Assembly: GCA_030840185.1 (NCBI GenBank)
Contig: JAUZFY010000069.1
Coordinates: forward strand, 1 to 10,854
Length of the DNA stretch: 10,854 nucleotides
Origin: Microbacteriaceae bacterium
Lineage (GTDB): Bacteria > Actinomycetota > Actinomycetes > Actinomycetales > Microbacteriaceae
Direction of reading: 5' to 3'
Of this stretch, positions 1 to 8,400 are shown piece by piece; position 1 is the stretch's first letter; the number at the start of each line of letters is the position of its first letter. The notes under the pieces are model-generated. The model did no database searches, was not told the origin of the DNA, and was given only the letters and a program-made list of their open reading frames with translations. Position numbers and translations under genes: made by a program.

Positions 1-399
1 GATCTTCGCGCCGCCCGTCTTGGCCTGGTTGAGAGCCGAGCAGACGGCATTGGGGTCGTTCGCCGCGATCGCGATGACGTTCGTGTGCTTCTGGGTCAGG
101 GTGTTGATGTAGCTCACCTGGGAGGAGGCGCTCGCGGTGTTCGGGCCGACGACCGAGTAGGAGACCCCGTTCAGCGCGGCTGCCGCCTTCTTTCCCCCGC
201 TGAGTTCGACGTCCGTGTACGGGTTGTTGAGCTGCTTGGGCACGAACGCAATGCTGAACGACTTCGCGTTCCCTGGCGATGTGGCCGTGCCGCCCGCGCA
301 TCCGGACAGCGCGACTGCCGCCGCTGTCGCGACCGCCGCAATGGCCAGGATGCGACGCGTGGTCGAGGCCCTACCCTCCGGCTGACGAAATAACTTCAT
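1..399 (-). CDS. Sugar ABC transporter substrate-binding lipoprotein (RhaS/LsrB-like), C-terminus cut by window edge
   Basis: This is the N-terminal 133 residues of a periplasmic-binding-protein-type solute receptor, the extracytoplasmic capture subunit of the importer encoded upstream. The sequence shows a basic N-terminus, a hydrophobic stretch (about residues 17-31) and a lipobox LSGC with the lipidated cysteine at residue 34, so it should be a membrane-anchored lipoprotein. The mature part begins with the fold's first strand (FSIAFVPK) and contains GPNTASASSQVSYINTL and IAIAANDPNAVCSAL. These resemble rhamnose-binding RhaS of actinobacteria and rhizobia, and more distantly the AI-2 receptor LsrB. 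The start at 399 is preferred because AAAGGAAG lies just before it. An in-frame ATG at 414 lacks a ribosome binding site. It is last in the visible operon, 49 bases after the second permease. Ligand identity (rhamnose, another sugar, or AI-2) is inference, since the binding residues are mostly off-window. Confidence 0.88.
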   Translation of the reverse strand, partial: MKLFRQPEGRASTTRRILAIAAVATAAAVALSGCAGGTATSPGNAKSFSIAFVPKQLNNPYTDVELSGGKKAAAALNGVSYSVVGPNTASASSQVSYINTLTQKHTNVIAIAANDPNAVCSALNQAKTGGAKI

Positions 400-420
400 T
401 GTTCTTCCTTTCATTGGGAA

Positions 421-444
421 TCGGCGCCGGGTGCTCAGCGCCGA
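421..444 (-). promoter_or_regulatory. Intercistronic stem-loop between second permease and binding-protein genes
   Basis: A perfect 7-bp inverted repeat, TCGGCGC with GCGCCGA, is separated by a 10-base loop. It lies wholly in the short gap between the permease stop (449) and the binding-protein start (399). No T-run follows on the minus strand, so it is not a classical intrinsic terminator. A hairpin here could mark an mRNA processing or stabilising point that lets the binding protein be made in excess of the membrane subunits. The repeat is seen; the role is inferred. Confidence 0.4.
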
Positions 445-448
445 CCTT

Positions 449-1507
449 TCACGTCGCCGTAGCTTCGCGAGGGAGGCTTTTGGATCGCTTCCGGTCGGCC
501 GACAGTCTCAGCCGGCCCGAAATGCTCGGGGCGATGACGGAAAGCACGAGTAGCGTGCCCGTGACGATGGTCAGGACGGTGTCGGGAAGCCCGGCCAGCT
601 GCAGGGAGTAGTTGACGGTGCGGATGAGCAACACCCCGGCGACCACCCCGACGATTCCGCCGAGCCCTCCGAAGATCGACACGCCGCCGAGCAGGACCGC
701 GGCGACCACGCTCAGTTCCAACCCCTTGACGCTGTCGCTCTGCGCGCTCGAGTAGCGCAGGACCCAGAAGACGCCCGCGATGCTCGAGATGACACCGCTG
801 GCCACGTAGAGCCAGAACTTCGAACGGTTGACGTGGATGCCGACGAACGTCGCCGCCTCCTTGCTGAAGCCGAGGGCGAAGAGGGACCGGCCGAACGGGG
901 TGAAGTGCAAGACGACCCCGAAGATCAGGATGACAATGAGCACGAAGATCATGACGGTCGGAATGCCGGTCCCGCCGATCGTCGAGGTGGCGAAGGTCGT
1001 GAGGGCGACGGGGAAGTCGGCGACCGCAGAGTCCCCGATGACGACGAGTGCGAGGCCGCGGAACAGTGCGAGCGTTCCAATCGTCACGGCGAGCGACGGG
1101 AGGCCGATCGTGCTGATCAGAATGCCGTTGAACGCCCCGCAGACGAGCCCCACGAGCAGGCACGCAACGAAGACCCACCCGAGGCTCCAGTGCGCATCGT
1201 GGAACAGCACGCCCATTACGGCAGCGGAAAGCCCCGCGGTGCTGGCGACCGAGAGGTCGATCTCCCCGGTGATGATGATGAGCGCCATCGGCATCGCCAT
1301 GAGCAGGATCGGCACGGCGTCGATGAGCAGGAAGCTCACGGTCGTCACCCCGGCGAAGAACGGGACGAAGATGCTCGCGAGGATCACAACGAGGATGAGC
1401 GCGTAGACCGTGTTCGCGTCGCGGCCGAGGAGCACCCGGCGAGCGTTGCTCTTGACCTTGACCGGCGCCGCCGTGGCCGTACTCCTCGTTGCGGTGGCGT
1501 TAGGCAT
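449..1507 (-). CDS. CUT2-type sugar ABC transporter permease, second subunit (RhaQ-like)
   Basis: This 352-residue integral membrane protein is one half of the translocation pore of a ribose/rhamnose-class importer. It has a polar, alanine/threonine-rich cytoplasmic N-terminus, then many hydrophobic helices starting near residue 33. The family motif GEIDLSVASTAGLSA (about residue 80) and GRSLFALGFSKEAATFVGI, the cytoplasmic ATPase-coupling loop, are present. The glycine-rich LLGGVSIFGGLGG segment follows before the last helices. All are hallmarks of the BPD_transp_2 family. The start codon lies inside the end of the preceding permease gene (8-base overlap, ATGCCTAA), with GAGG six bases upstream, so translation is probably coupled. 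Its position after the first permease and before the binding protein matches RhaQ of the rhizobial rhamnose system or LsrD of the AI-2 system. The choice between them is not decided by this sequence alone. Confidence 0.9.
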   Translation of the reverse strand: MPNATATRSTATAAPVKVKSNARRVLLGRDANTVYALILVVILASIFVPFFAGVTTVSFLLIDAVPILLMAMPMALIIITGEIDLSVASTAGLSAAVMGVLFHDAHWSLGWVFVACLLVGLVCGAFNGILISTIGLPSLAVTIGTLALFRGLALVVIGDSAVADFPVALTTFATSTIGGTGIPTVMIFVLIVILIFGVVLHFTPFGRSLFALGFSKEAATFVGIHVNRSKFWLYVASGVISSIAGVFWVLRYSSAQSDSVKGLELSVVAAVLLGGVSIFGGLGGIVGVVAGVLLIRTVNYSLQLAGLPDTVLTIVTGTLLVLSVIAPSISGRLRLSADRKRSKSLPREATAT

Positions 1508-2534
1508 TGCGGGCCTCGCTTACTCGTAGCTTTCGGGCGGTTCGCAGGGAGAGGATTCGGTCGATCAAGATGGCCGCGATGATGAGAACGCCGACGATCG
1601 CCTGCTGCCAGAACTTGCTCACGTTGAGCGCGGCGAGGGCGCCGGTCATCGTGGTCAAAAGCACGGCCCCGATCGCTGCCCCGGTCACCGTTCCGCTGCC
1701 TCCGAAGATCGCCACACCACCGACAACCACGGCCGCGACGATCTGCAGCTCGAAGCCGGATCCGGTATCGGCCCCCACCGAGTTGAACCGTGAGGCGTAA
1801 AAGACCCCGGCGAGTCCGGTGAGAGTTCCGCACGCGATGAAGGCCCCCACCGTGCGTGAATTGACCTTGATGCCGAACAGCCGCGCGGCATCCGTGTCCG
1901 AGCCGACCGCGTACAGGTCACGCCCCGCTCGCGTGGCGAACATGAAGATCGCGGCGATGATCACCACGATGAGCGCGGCGATCGCAATCGTCGGGATTCC
2001 GCCAACGGTCTGCACCGACAGGTTGCCGAACGCGGCCGGTTGGTTGCCGATGAAGTATTGCTTGCTGCCGGCCCAGGCGTTGTTGATTCCTCGGTAGATG
2101 TAGAGGGTTCCGAGGGTGATCACGAGCGCGGGTACCCCGGCGAGGGTGACGATGAAACCGTTGATCGCGCCGAGGACAGCACCGAACGCCATTCCGATGA
2201 GGAAGACGAGCGCAATCGGTATGGTCGGGAAGGCCGCGAACAGAGAGCCCGTGCCGAACGCCGTGAGTCCGAGGATCGAGCCGACCGACAGGTCCACGTT
2301 CTTGGTGATGATGACGAGGGCCTGGCCGACGGCCATCACGACGAAAATCGTCGAGTTGAGCAGCAGGTCCTTCACCCCCTGGCCGGACAGGAAACGCGGG
2401 TTGACCACCTCGGTGATGATGATGAGCAGCGCGAGGGCCGCGAACACGGAAAACTCGCGCGAGACGAAGATGCGACCGATGGCGCGGCTTGCCGTCGTGC
2501 CGTGAATTGCCGGGGCGGAGGCGTTCTGGCTCAT
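1500..2534 (-). CDS. CUT2-type sugar ABC transporter permease, first subunit (RhaP-like)
   Basis: This 344-residue membrane protein is the partner of the following permease and forms the heterodimeric channel with it. Hydrophobic helices begin around residue 28. The family motif [17 protein letters not shown] (about residues 79-95), [28 protein letters not shown] in the middle, the coupling loop [19 protein letters not shown] and the conserved [14 protein letters not shown] are all readable, giving a clear BPD_transp_2 assignment at normal family length. Its ATG overlaps the TGA of the ATPase gene (ATGA, 4 bases). A GGAG sequence lies eight bases upstream inside the ATPase coding end, indicating translational coupling in one transcript. 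It sits directly after the ATPase, as RhaP or LsrC does. The two permeases clearly diverge from each other, as expected for subunits with distinct roles. Confidence 0.9.
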   Translation of the reverse strand: MSQNASAPAIHGTTASRAIGRIFVSREFSVFAALALLIIITEVVNPRFLSGQGVKDLLLNSTIFVVMAVGQALVIITKNVDLSVGSILGLTAFGTGSLFAAFPTIPIALVFLIGMAFGAVLGAINGFIVTLAGVPALVITLGTLYIYRGINNAWAGSKQYFIGNQPAAFGNLSVQTVGGIPTIAIAALIVVIIAAIFMFATRAGRDLYAVGSDTDAARLFGIKVNSRTVGAFIACGTLTGLAGVFYASRFNSVGADTGSGFELQIVAAVVVGGVAIFGGSGTVTGAAIGAVLLTTMTGALAALNVSKFWQQAIVGVLIIAAILIDRILSLRTARKLRVSEARNA

Positions 2535-4090
2535 GTGAGGATCTCCGGTGATGCGCTCGCGGCGTGCATGACGATTTCGGCGGTTGCCTCGCTCCGATCA
2601 AGCGCGGCCGAGATCCGTCCCTCGTGCATGACGAGCACGGTGTCCGCCATTCCGAGAACCTCCGGCAACTCCGAGGAGATCATCAGCACGGCGATTCCCC
2701 GTACCGCGAGCTCCGAAATCAGCCGGTGCACTTCGGCCTTGGTGCCGACGTCGATGCCCCTGGTGGGTTCGTCGACGATGAGTAGCTTGGGATTGGTCGC
2801 GAGCCACTTGGCGATGACGACCTTTTGCTGATTGCCGCCGGACAGCGTCGAGACGGCAAGGTCTTGCGATCCGGTCTTCACCTGGAGACGGGTGGTCCAC
2901 TCCTCCGCGGTTTTGCGCTCCTCCCTGGCGTTGATCAGCCCGAAGCGGGCAAGCTGCCTGCGCAGGGTCAGGGTGGCGTTCCGGGCTACGGACAGGTCCA
3001 TCACGAGGCCCTGCTTGCGGCGGTCCTCCGGTACAAAGCCCATTCCGGCGTCGATCGCCGCCTGCGGTGTGTGCCTGCGGAGTCGCTTCCCGTCGATCAG
3101 CACCGATCCGCTGTCGTAGCGGTCGATGCCGAAGATGGCCCGCGCGACCTCGGTTCGCCCCGCGCCGACGAGACCGGCGAGGGCAACGATCTCGCCGCTT
3201 CGTACCTCGAAGGAGATGTCACTGAACACGCCGGAGCGGCTGAGTCTCTCAACCGAGAGCACGACATCGCCGATCTGCGCCTCCTGTTTGGGGAACAGCG
3301 TCGCGATGTCGCGTCCGACCATCTCCCGGACCAGTCCATCCACGGTGATCTCCGCGGTCTGATGGGTCGCGATGAACGCGCCATCCCGCATCACGGTGAT
3401 GCGGTCGCACAGCTCGAACACTTCGTCGAAGCGGTGGGAGATGAACAGGATGGCGGTGCCACGGTCGCGCAGGCTTCGCGCCACCGCGAACAGGCGATCG
3501 ACCTCGACACCGCTCAGCGCGGCGGTTGGCTCGTCCATGACCAAAATGCGGGCGTCGAGGGAGATGGCCTTGGCGATCTCGATGATCTGCTGGTCCGCGA
3601 TAGACAGCCCGTCGGCGATCCGGTCGGGGTCGATCGGCACGCCGAGCCTGGCGAACAGCTCGCGAGCCATGGTGCGCATGGCCGGTCGATCGATCAGGCC
3701 AAGGCGGCCGCGCGGTTGGCGCGCGATAAAAATGTTTTCCGCAACCGTGAGGTCGGGAAAGAGGGTCGGCTCCTGGTAGATCACCGAGATGCCGGCGGTC
3801 TTGCTGTCGGCGGGGGACCGGAAGACCACGTCGGCGCCTTCGACCAGGAAGCGACCCGAGTCGGGCTGGTGTACTCCGGCGAGCACCTTGACGAGTGTGG
3901 ACTTTCCCGCGCCGTTCTCGCCGACGAGTGCGTGGATCTCCCCGGCGCGCAGGTCAACGCTCCCGTCGGTCAGCGCGGCTACCGCCCCGAAGGACTTGGT
4001 CGCCGAAATCAGCGAAAGAACCGAGGTGCTCTCGCTGCTGCCGCGAGGGTCTGCCCGCGGACCGTCGGAAGTGCTCTGGCTCATCGTCAT
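2531..4090 (-). CDS. CUT2-type sugar ABC transporter ATP-binding protein with two nucleotide-binding domains (RhaT/RbsA-like)
   Basis: This 519-residue cytoplasmic ATPase energises the importer. Domain 1 has Walker [10 protein letters not shown] (57-65), Q-loop Gln106, a relaxed signature LSIADQQ (162-168), Walker B with Asp186-Glu187 and switch His219. Domain 2 has a non-canonical P-loop GLVGAGRTE (306-314) lacking the lysine, a canonical signature LSGGNQQ (416-422), Walker B with Asp440-Glu441, and Ser473 where the switch histidine would be. This one-good, one-degenerate pattern is normal for RbsA/XylG/RhaT-class proteins and is not decay. The frame stays open upstream to 5080 across the divergent regulator, but the homology begins here. 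The ATG at 4090 has GGAGG ten bases before it. A second ATG at 4084 would be 16 bases from that site. It is the first gene of the minus-strand operon, behind the promoter at 4154-4182. Confidence 0.93.
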   Translation of the reverse strand: MTMSQSTSDGPRADPRGSSESTSVLSLISATKSFGAVAALTDGSVDLRAGEIHALVGENGAGKSTLVKVLAGVHQPDSGRFLVEGADVVFRSPADSKTAGISVIYQEPTLFPDLTVAENIFIARQPRGRLGLIDRPAMRTMARELFARLGVPIDPDRIADGLSIADQQIIEIAKAISLDARILVMDEPTAALSGVEVDRLFAVARSLRDRGTAILFISHRFDEVFELCDRITVMRDGAFIATHQTAEITVDGLVREMVGRDIATLFPKQEAQIGDVVLSVERLSRSGVFSDISFEVRSGEIVALAGLVGAGRTEVARAIFGIDRYDSGSVLIDGKRLRRHTPQAAIDAGMGFVPEDRRKQGLVMDLSVARNATLTLRRQLARFGLINAREERKTAEEWTTRLQVKTGSQDLAVSTLSGGNQQKVVIAKWLATNPKLLIVDEPTRGIDVGTKAEVHRLISELAVRGIAVLMISSELPEVLGMADTVLVMHEGRISAALDRSEATAEIVMHAASASPEILT

Positions 4091-4117
4091 TGACGGAGGT
4101 CCTCCACGTTGAGGCGC

Positions 4118-4134
4118 TGAATCGTTGAATCGTT
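4118..4134. promoter_or_regulatory. Tandem pair of TGAATCGTT words, candidate operator downstream of the importer start site
   Basis: TGAATCGTT occurs at 4118-4126 and again at 4126-4134, sharing one base, so the repeat step is 8 bp. The second copy continues as TGAATCGTTTTAA, whose 12-bp core around a central CG has four of six bases symmetrical, as LacI-family operators often do. Relative to the predicted importer start near 4147 the pair lies at about +13 to +29, where a bound repressor would block transcription. Binding by the adjacent LacI-type protein is inference from position. Confidence 0.5.
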
Positions 4135-4153
4135 TTAAGAACGGGTCGATTGA

Positions 4154-4182
4154 ACTGTAGGACCAGGGCGGCGCCCAGTCAA
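4154..4182 (-). promoter_or_regulatory. Sigma70-type promoter of the sugar importer operon
   Basis: On the minus strand the -35 TTGACT (4182-4177) is followed by exactly 17 bases and the -10 TACAGT (4159-4154). Both hexamers are close to the vegetative consensus and the spacing is ideal. The predicted transcription start is near 4147, giving a leader of roughly 57 bases before the ATPase start. The repeated TGAATCGTT words lie on both sides, consistent with a strong promoter held down by a local repressor. Confidence 0.65.
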
Positions 4183-4191
4183 GACTCGGTG

Positions 4192-4200
4192 TGAATCGTT
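4192..4200. promoter_or_regulatory. Third TGAATCGTT copy, candidate upstream operator
   Basis: This is an exact third copy of the 9-bp word found in tandem at 4118-4134. It sits ten bases upstream of the importer -35 and within the leader or promoter zone of the divergent regulator gene. The extended form TGAATCGTTCCA again has four of six bases symmetrical around a central CG. It is 74 bp from the first copy (about seven helical turns) and 66 bp from the second. It could serve repression by looping or autoregulation of the regulator. Function is inferred. Confidence 0.45.
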
Positions 4201-4214
4201 CCAAAATTGTTCCA
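4198..4214. repeat. Two GTTCCA hexamers 11 bp apart in the divergent control region
   Basis: GTTCCA is present at 4198-4203 and 4209-4214, a spacing of about one helical turn. The first copy overlaps the third TGAATCGTT word. This A/T-richer patch lies between the importer promoter and the regulator gene. It may hold a second activator or repressor site or part of the regulator's own promoter, but no convincing -35/-10 pair was found on the plus strand here. Confidence 0.3.
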
Positions 4215-4285
4215 CTCGGGGTCGAATGCGTGCCATCATGCAAGGAGCGCGCCACGAGGCGGGGCCAGAACGTGCAGGGATCTCC

Positions 4286-5341
4286 ATGTCGGTCAGTGTC
4301 AAAGATGTTGCCGCCCTCGCCGGTGTATCGGTCGGCACGGTTTCGAACGTCATGAATCGTCCGGAGAAGGTCTCGGCCGTCGTTGCGGCGCGCGTACAGT
4401 CGGCGATCGATGATCTGGGGTTTGTGCGCAATGACGCCGCCCGACAGCTCCGGGCCCGTCGAAGCAAGACCATCGGCATGATCGTGCTCGACGTGCGCAA
4501 CCCGTTCTTCACCGATCTCGCGCGGGCCGCGGAGGATCGGGCCGCCCGAGATGGACTGTCGATCATCCTCGGCAATAGCGATGAAAAGGCGGAACGGGAG
4601 TCGACCTACCTCGACCTGTTCGAGGAGCAGCGGATGCACGGCGTGTTGATCTCTCCGTTCGGGGACATGACCGATCGCCTGCACCGATTGCGCGAGCGCG
4701 GCATACCGGCAGTGCTCGTCGACCGCACGAGCACCGACGACGCGTTCAGCTCGGTCTCTGTCGATGACGTCGCCGGGGGAAACCTCGCCGTCGACCACCT
4801 GATCTCTCAAGGCAGGACCTCGATCGCCTTCGTCGGAGGACCGCTGGGGATTCGGCAGGTGGTCGACCGACTCGAGGGAGCGCGGGCCGCTGCCGCCGGC
4901 CATCCCGAGGTCTCCCTCGAGGTGATCATCACCGGAGCGCTCAGCGTGATCGAAGGGCGGGCGGCGGGCAATGCCATCCTCGCGCGACCGGCCGGTGATC
5001 GACCGGACGCCGTGTTCGCGGCCAACGACCTGATTGCCATGGGTGTGTTGCAGGCGCTCAATATGCAGGGGCAACTGCACGTGCCTCGCGACATCGCGCT
5101 CATCGGCTACGACGATATCGACTTCGCGAGTGCCGCGGTGGTGCCGCTGTCATCGATCCGCCAGCCAACGGCACTTCTCGGACAGACGGCGGTGCAGATT
5201 CTGCTGGAGGAGGCCGCAGACCCGGCCCTGGCTGCGCGCCAGGTGGTCTTTCAGCCCGAACTGGTGGTCAGGGAGAGCACCTTCTCGCCCGACCGGGCGG
5301 CCGCCCGGCCCAATCTGCCGGAGTCATCCCTCGAACGCTGA
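4286..5341 (+). CDS. LacI-family transcriptional regulator of the sugar locus
   Basis: This 351-residue regulator has an N-terminal LacI helix-turn-helix (residues 5-24, [20 protein letters not shown]). The hinge helix [13 protein letters not shown] (52-64) follows, then a periplasmic-binding-protein-like effector domain with VDRTST (145-150), AANDLIAMG (246-253) and GYDDIDF (274-280). These are the usual ligand-pocket and core segments. Length is normal for the family. The ATG at 4286 is chosen because the HTH starts five residues later and AGGGA lies five bases upstream. An in-frame ATG at 4226 would add 20 residues without homology. It is divergent from the importer operon and upstream of the mannosidase, so it most likely represses both until a sugar effector binds. 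The recognition helix carries Val-Gly (residues 16-17) at the specificity positions. The effector cannot be named from sequence. Confidence 0.93.
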   Translation: MSVSVKDVAALAGVSVGTVSNVMNRPEKVSAVVAARVQSAIDDLGFVRNDAARQLRARRSKTIGMIVLDVRNPFFTDLARAAEDRAARDGLSIILGNSDEKAERESTYLDLFEEQRMHGVLISPFGDMTDRLHRLRERGIPAVLVDRTSTDDAFSSVSVDDVAGGNLAVDHLISQGRTSIAFVGGPLGIRQVVDRLEGARAAAAGHPEVSLEVIITGALSVIEGRAAGNAILARPAGDRPDAVFAANDLIAMGVLQALNMQGQLHVPRDIALIGYDDIDFASAAVVPLSSIRQPTALLGQTAVQILLEEAADPALAARQVVFQPELVVRESTFSPDRAAARPNLPESSLER

Positions 5342-5372
5342 GTGGCCTGCCGGCGACCAACGGCACCTGGGC

Positions 5373-5378
5373 TAGGGT
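5373..5378 (+). promoter_or_regulatory. Possible -10 element (TAGGGT) upstream of the alpha-mannosidase gene
   Basis: TAGGGT fits the actinobacterial TANNNT -10 pattern and lies in the 104-base gap between the regulator stop and the mannosidase start. It would give a start near 5385 and a leader of about 60 bases. No good -35 is seen at 16-19 bases, so the promoter would be weak or activator-dependent. Read-through from the regulator gene is the alternative. Confidence 0.35.
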
Positions 5379-5445
5379 GAGAGCCGTCCACCGACGGGCC
5401 GTTCCCGTGAGGTCGATGCCACCCCACGAAAGGCTCCACGTCTAC

Positions 5446-8400
5446 ATGCACGACAACCACACCCTCATCGAGAACCGGGTAGCCCGGGTGCTCCTCGAAC
5501 GCGTCCACCCGGCGATTCACCGCCCGGTCGCGCAGCTCGAGATCACCGCGTGGCACGTGCAGGGCGGGCGCGGGGAGCCGGTACAGCCGGAGATCGCTCT
5601 TCCCGGAGGCGATCCCGACGAGGCGGCGGCGGCCGGAGTCGACTACGTTCCGTTCGCGGTCGGGGAGCCGTGGGGTCCGGCCTGGGGGACAACCTGGTTT
5701 CACATCACCGGAACCGTGCCGCCCGAGGCCTCCGAGCACGAGCTCGAACTCGTGATCGATCTCGGCTGGACACAGGCCATGCCCGGTTTCCAGTCGGAGG
5801 GTCTCGTCTACCGTCCCGATGGCTCCGTCGTGAAGGCCCTCAACCCGCGCAACGTCTGGGTGCCGCTCGACGGGCAGCCGGGGGACACGATCGACCTCTA
5901 CGTCGAGGCGGCGGCGAACCCGCTGCTGCTCGACATTCAATTTCAGCCGTTCGTGCCGACGGAGGAGGGGGACCGGCTGACCTCATCGCCGAAGCCGCTC
6001 TACGTCCTGAACCGAGCCGACATCAATGTCTTCCATCGGGACCTGTGGGAGCTCGCCGCCGACCTCAGCGCGCTCTTCCAACTGCAGGCGGAACTCGGTC
6101 TCGGCGAGCCACGACGGTGGAACATCCTTCGTGCGCTCGAGCGCGCGCTTGACGTTCTTGAACTGTCCGACCTGCCTGGTACCGCGGCATCCGCACGCCA
6201 GGAGCTCGTCGAGGTGCTCTCGGCTCCGGCCAATGCGAGCGCCCACACGGTGACCGCAATCGGCCACGCCCACATCGATTCGGCCTGGCTCTGGCCGATG
6301 CGCGAGACGGTGCGAAAGGTGGCTCGCACCTCCTCCAACGTGCTCAACCTGCTCGAGGGCGACGACTCGCTGCAGTTCGCCATGTCCTCGGCTCAGCAAT
6401 ACGCCTGGATCAAGGAGTTCCGCCCGGAAGTGTTCGAGCGGGTGAAGGCGGCCGTTGTCGACGGACGATTCGTTCCGGTCGGTGGGATGTGGGTGGAGTC
6501 GGACACGAACATGGTCGGCTCCGAGGCGATGGCCCGCCAATTCGTGCACGGTCAGAAGTTCTTTATGGAGAATTTTGGACTGCACGCCCAGGAGGTCTGG
6601 CTGCCCGACTCGTTCGGCTACTCCGCGGCTCTCCCACAGATCGTCACCCTCGCGGGTGCCAAGTGGTTCCTCACCCAGAAGATTTCGTGGAACCAGACCA
6701 ACAGATTCCCCCACCACAGCTTCGACTGGGAGGGCATCGACGGAACTCGGGTCTTCACGCACTTCCCGCCAGCGGACACCTACAATTCCACGCTCTCGGG
6801 AACCGAACTCGCCCACGCCGTGCGCAACTACCGCGACAAGGGCGCGTCGAATCATTCCCTCGTACCGTTCGGCTGGGGCGACGGCGGCGGCGGCCCCACC
6901 CGCGAGATGTTGCAGCAGGCCCGGCGAACTCGAGACCTCGAGGGAGCGCCGAAGGTCGTCATCCGCACGCCAGCCGAGTTCTTCGCGGAAGCCCAGGCCG
7001 AATACGCGAATCCTCCCGTCTGGAAGGGCGAGCTCTACCTCGAGCAGCACAGGGGGACCTATACCTCGCAGGGTAAGACGAAGCAGGGCAACCGCCGCAG
7101 CGAACACCTGTTGCATGAGGCGGAACTGTGGGCCACCACCGCGGCCGTGCGCGGGGTCGCAGAGTACCCGCAGGCCGAGCTCGATCGCGTGTGGAAGCTC
7201 GTTCTGCTGCACCAGTTCCACGATGTGCTGCCCGGAAGCTCCATCGCCTGGGTGCACCGGGAGGCCGCCGAGCGATACCGGCAGATCGCGGAGGATCTCG
7301 GCGCGATCATCACGGCGTCCCAGCAGGCTCTCGCCGGGACCGGGGAAACGGAGATTGTCTTCAACGGCTCTCCGTTCGCGCGTGACGGGGTCCCGAGCTA
7401 CGGCGGGGTCGTCGCCGACGGGCCGTCGGCCAAGGTCTCCGCGATGCCGGAGAATGGCGGGTTCGTGCTGGAGAATTCCCGAGTGCGTGTCGTCGTCGAT
7501 GCCGACGGCACGATCGGCTCGGTGCGCGACCTCGCCGCGGACCGGGAGGTTCTGCCGGCCGGTGAATCGGCCAACCTGCTTCAGCTGCACAACGACTTCC
7601 CGAACGGGTGGGATGCCTGGGACATCGACGAGTTCTACAGGAACACCGTCACGGACATCCGTGATCTGGATGCCATCGAGCTGACGAGGACGGCGGATGG
7701 AGCGGCGACCGTGCGGGTGACGCGCTCCTTCGGGGCCTCCCGAATCGTCCAAAACATCACCGTCGGGCCGGATTCCGCGACCATCGACATCGACAGCTCG
7801 ATTGACTGGCGCGAGCAAGAGAAGCTGCTCAAGGTGGCCTTCCCGATCGACGTGCACACGGATAAGGCCGAGTTCGAAACCCAATTCGGTCACGTTGTGC
7901 GACCGACCCACGAGAACACGACGTGGGATGCGGCGCGGTTCGAAGTCAGCGCTCACCGTTGGGTGCGTGTCGGCGAACCCAACTACGGCGCGGCGATCGT
8001 GAACGACTCGACCTATGGGCACGACGTGACCCGACACAAGATCGAGAACGGAAGCAGCTACAGCACGGTTCGCCTGTCGCTGCTTCGCGGTCCGAAGTAC
8101 CCCGATCCGCTCACCGACCAGGGCGAGCACCGCATTCGCTTCGCGCTCGTCGTCGGCGCCGATGTGAGCCGTGCCGTCGAGGCCGGGTACGCGATCAACC
8201 TTCCGGAACGGCGCGTGTTCGGCGCCTCCCCGGTCGAGCCGATCGCGCGGATCTCGGGTGCGGTCGTGCTCGAGACGCTGAAGCTCGCGGAGGACGGAAG
8301 CGGCGACGTGATCGCGCGAGTATACGAGCCTCTCGGCGTGCGAGCCGCGGCGACGCTCGAGGCGGACTTCGCCGTGGACTCCGCCTGGGAGACCGACCTG

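Noticed and set aside
306..314. Loss of the P-loop lysine in ATPase domain 2 (protein residues 306-314) as possible decay
   Set aside because: A degenerate second P-loop and a serine in the switch position are normal in RbsA/XylG/RhaT-class two-domain ATPases. The coordinates given are residue numbers of the protein at 2531-4090.
833..1582. 249-residue plus-strand frame opposite the second permease
   Set aside because: Asp/Arg/Glu-rich artefact of reading antisense to hydrophobic membrane-protein codons; no domain or start signal.
4095..4105. GGAGG-T-CCTCC palindrome over the ATPase ribosome binding site
   Set aside because: The one-base centre cannot form a hairpin loop, and the symmetry follows from a ribosome binding site next to a chance complement. 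No regulatory claim is supported.
4091..5080. Upstream in-frame extension of the ATPase reading frame (to 849 residues)
   Set aside because: It runs antisense through the LacI gene, has no ABC-family resemblance, and would include the importer promoter and candidate operators. The ATG at 4090 with GGAGG and the start of domain 1 fit the family.
5377..5445. GTG start at 5377 for the mannosidase
   Set aside because: It lies within the TAGGGT element and would add 23 residues without family resemblance or a ribosome binding site; ATG at 5446 (or at 5416) is preferred.
6455..7684. 409-residue plus-strand frame inside the alpha-mannosidase gene
   Set aside because: Ser/Arg/Thr/Pro-rich low-complexity translation, as expected from a shifted GC-rich frame; the GH38 frame is intact across it.
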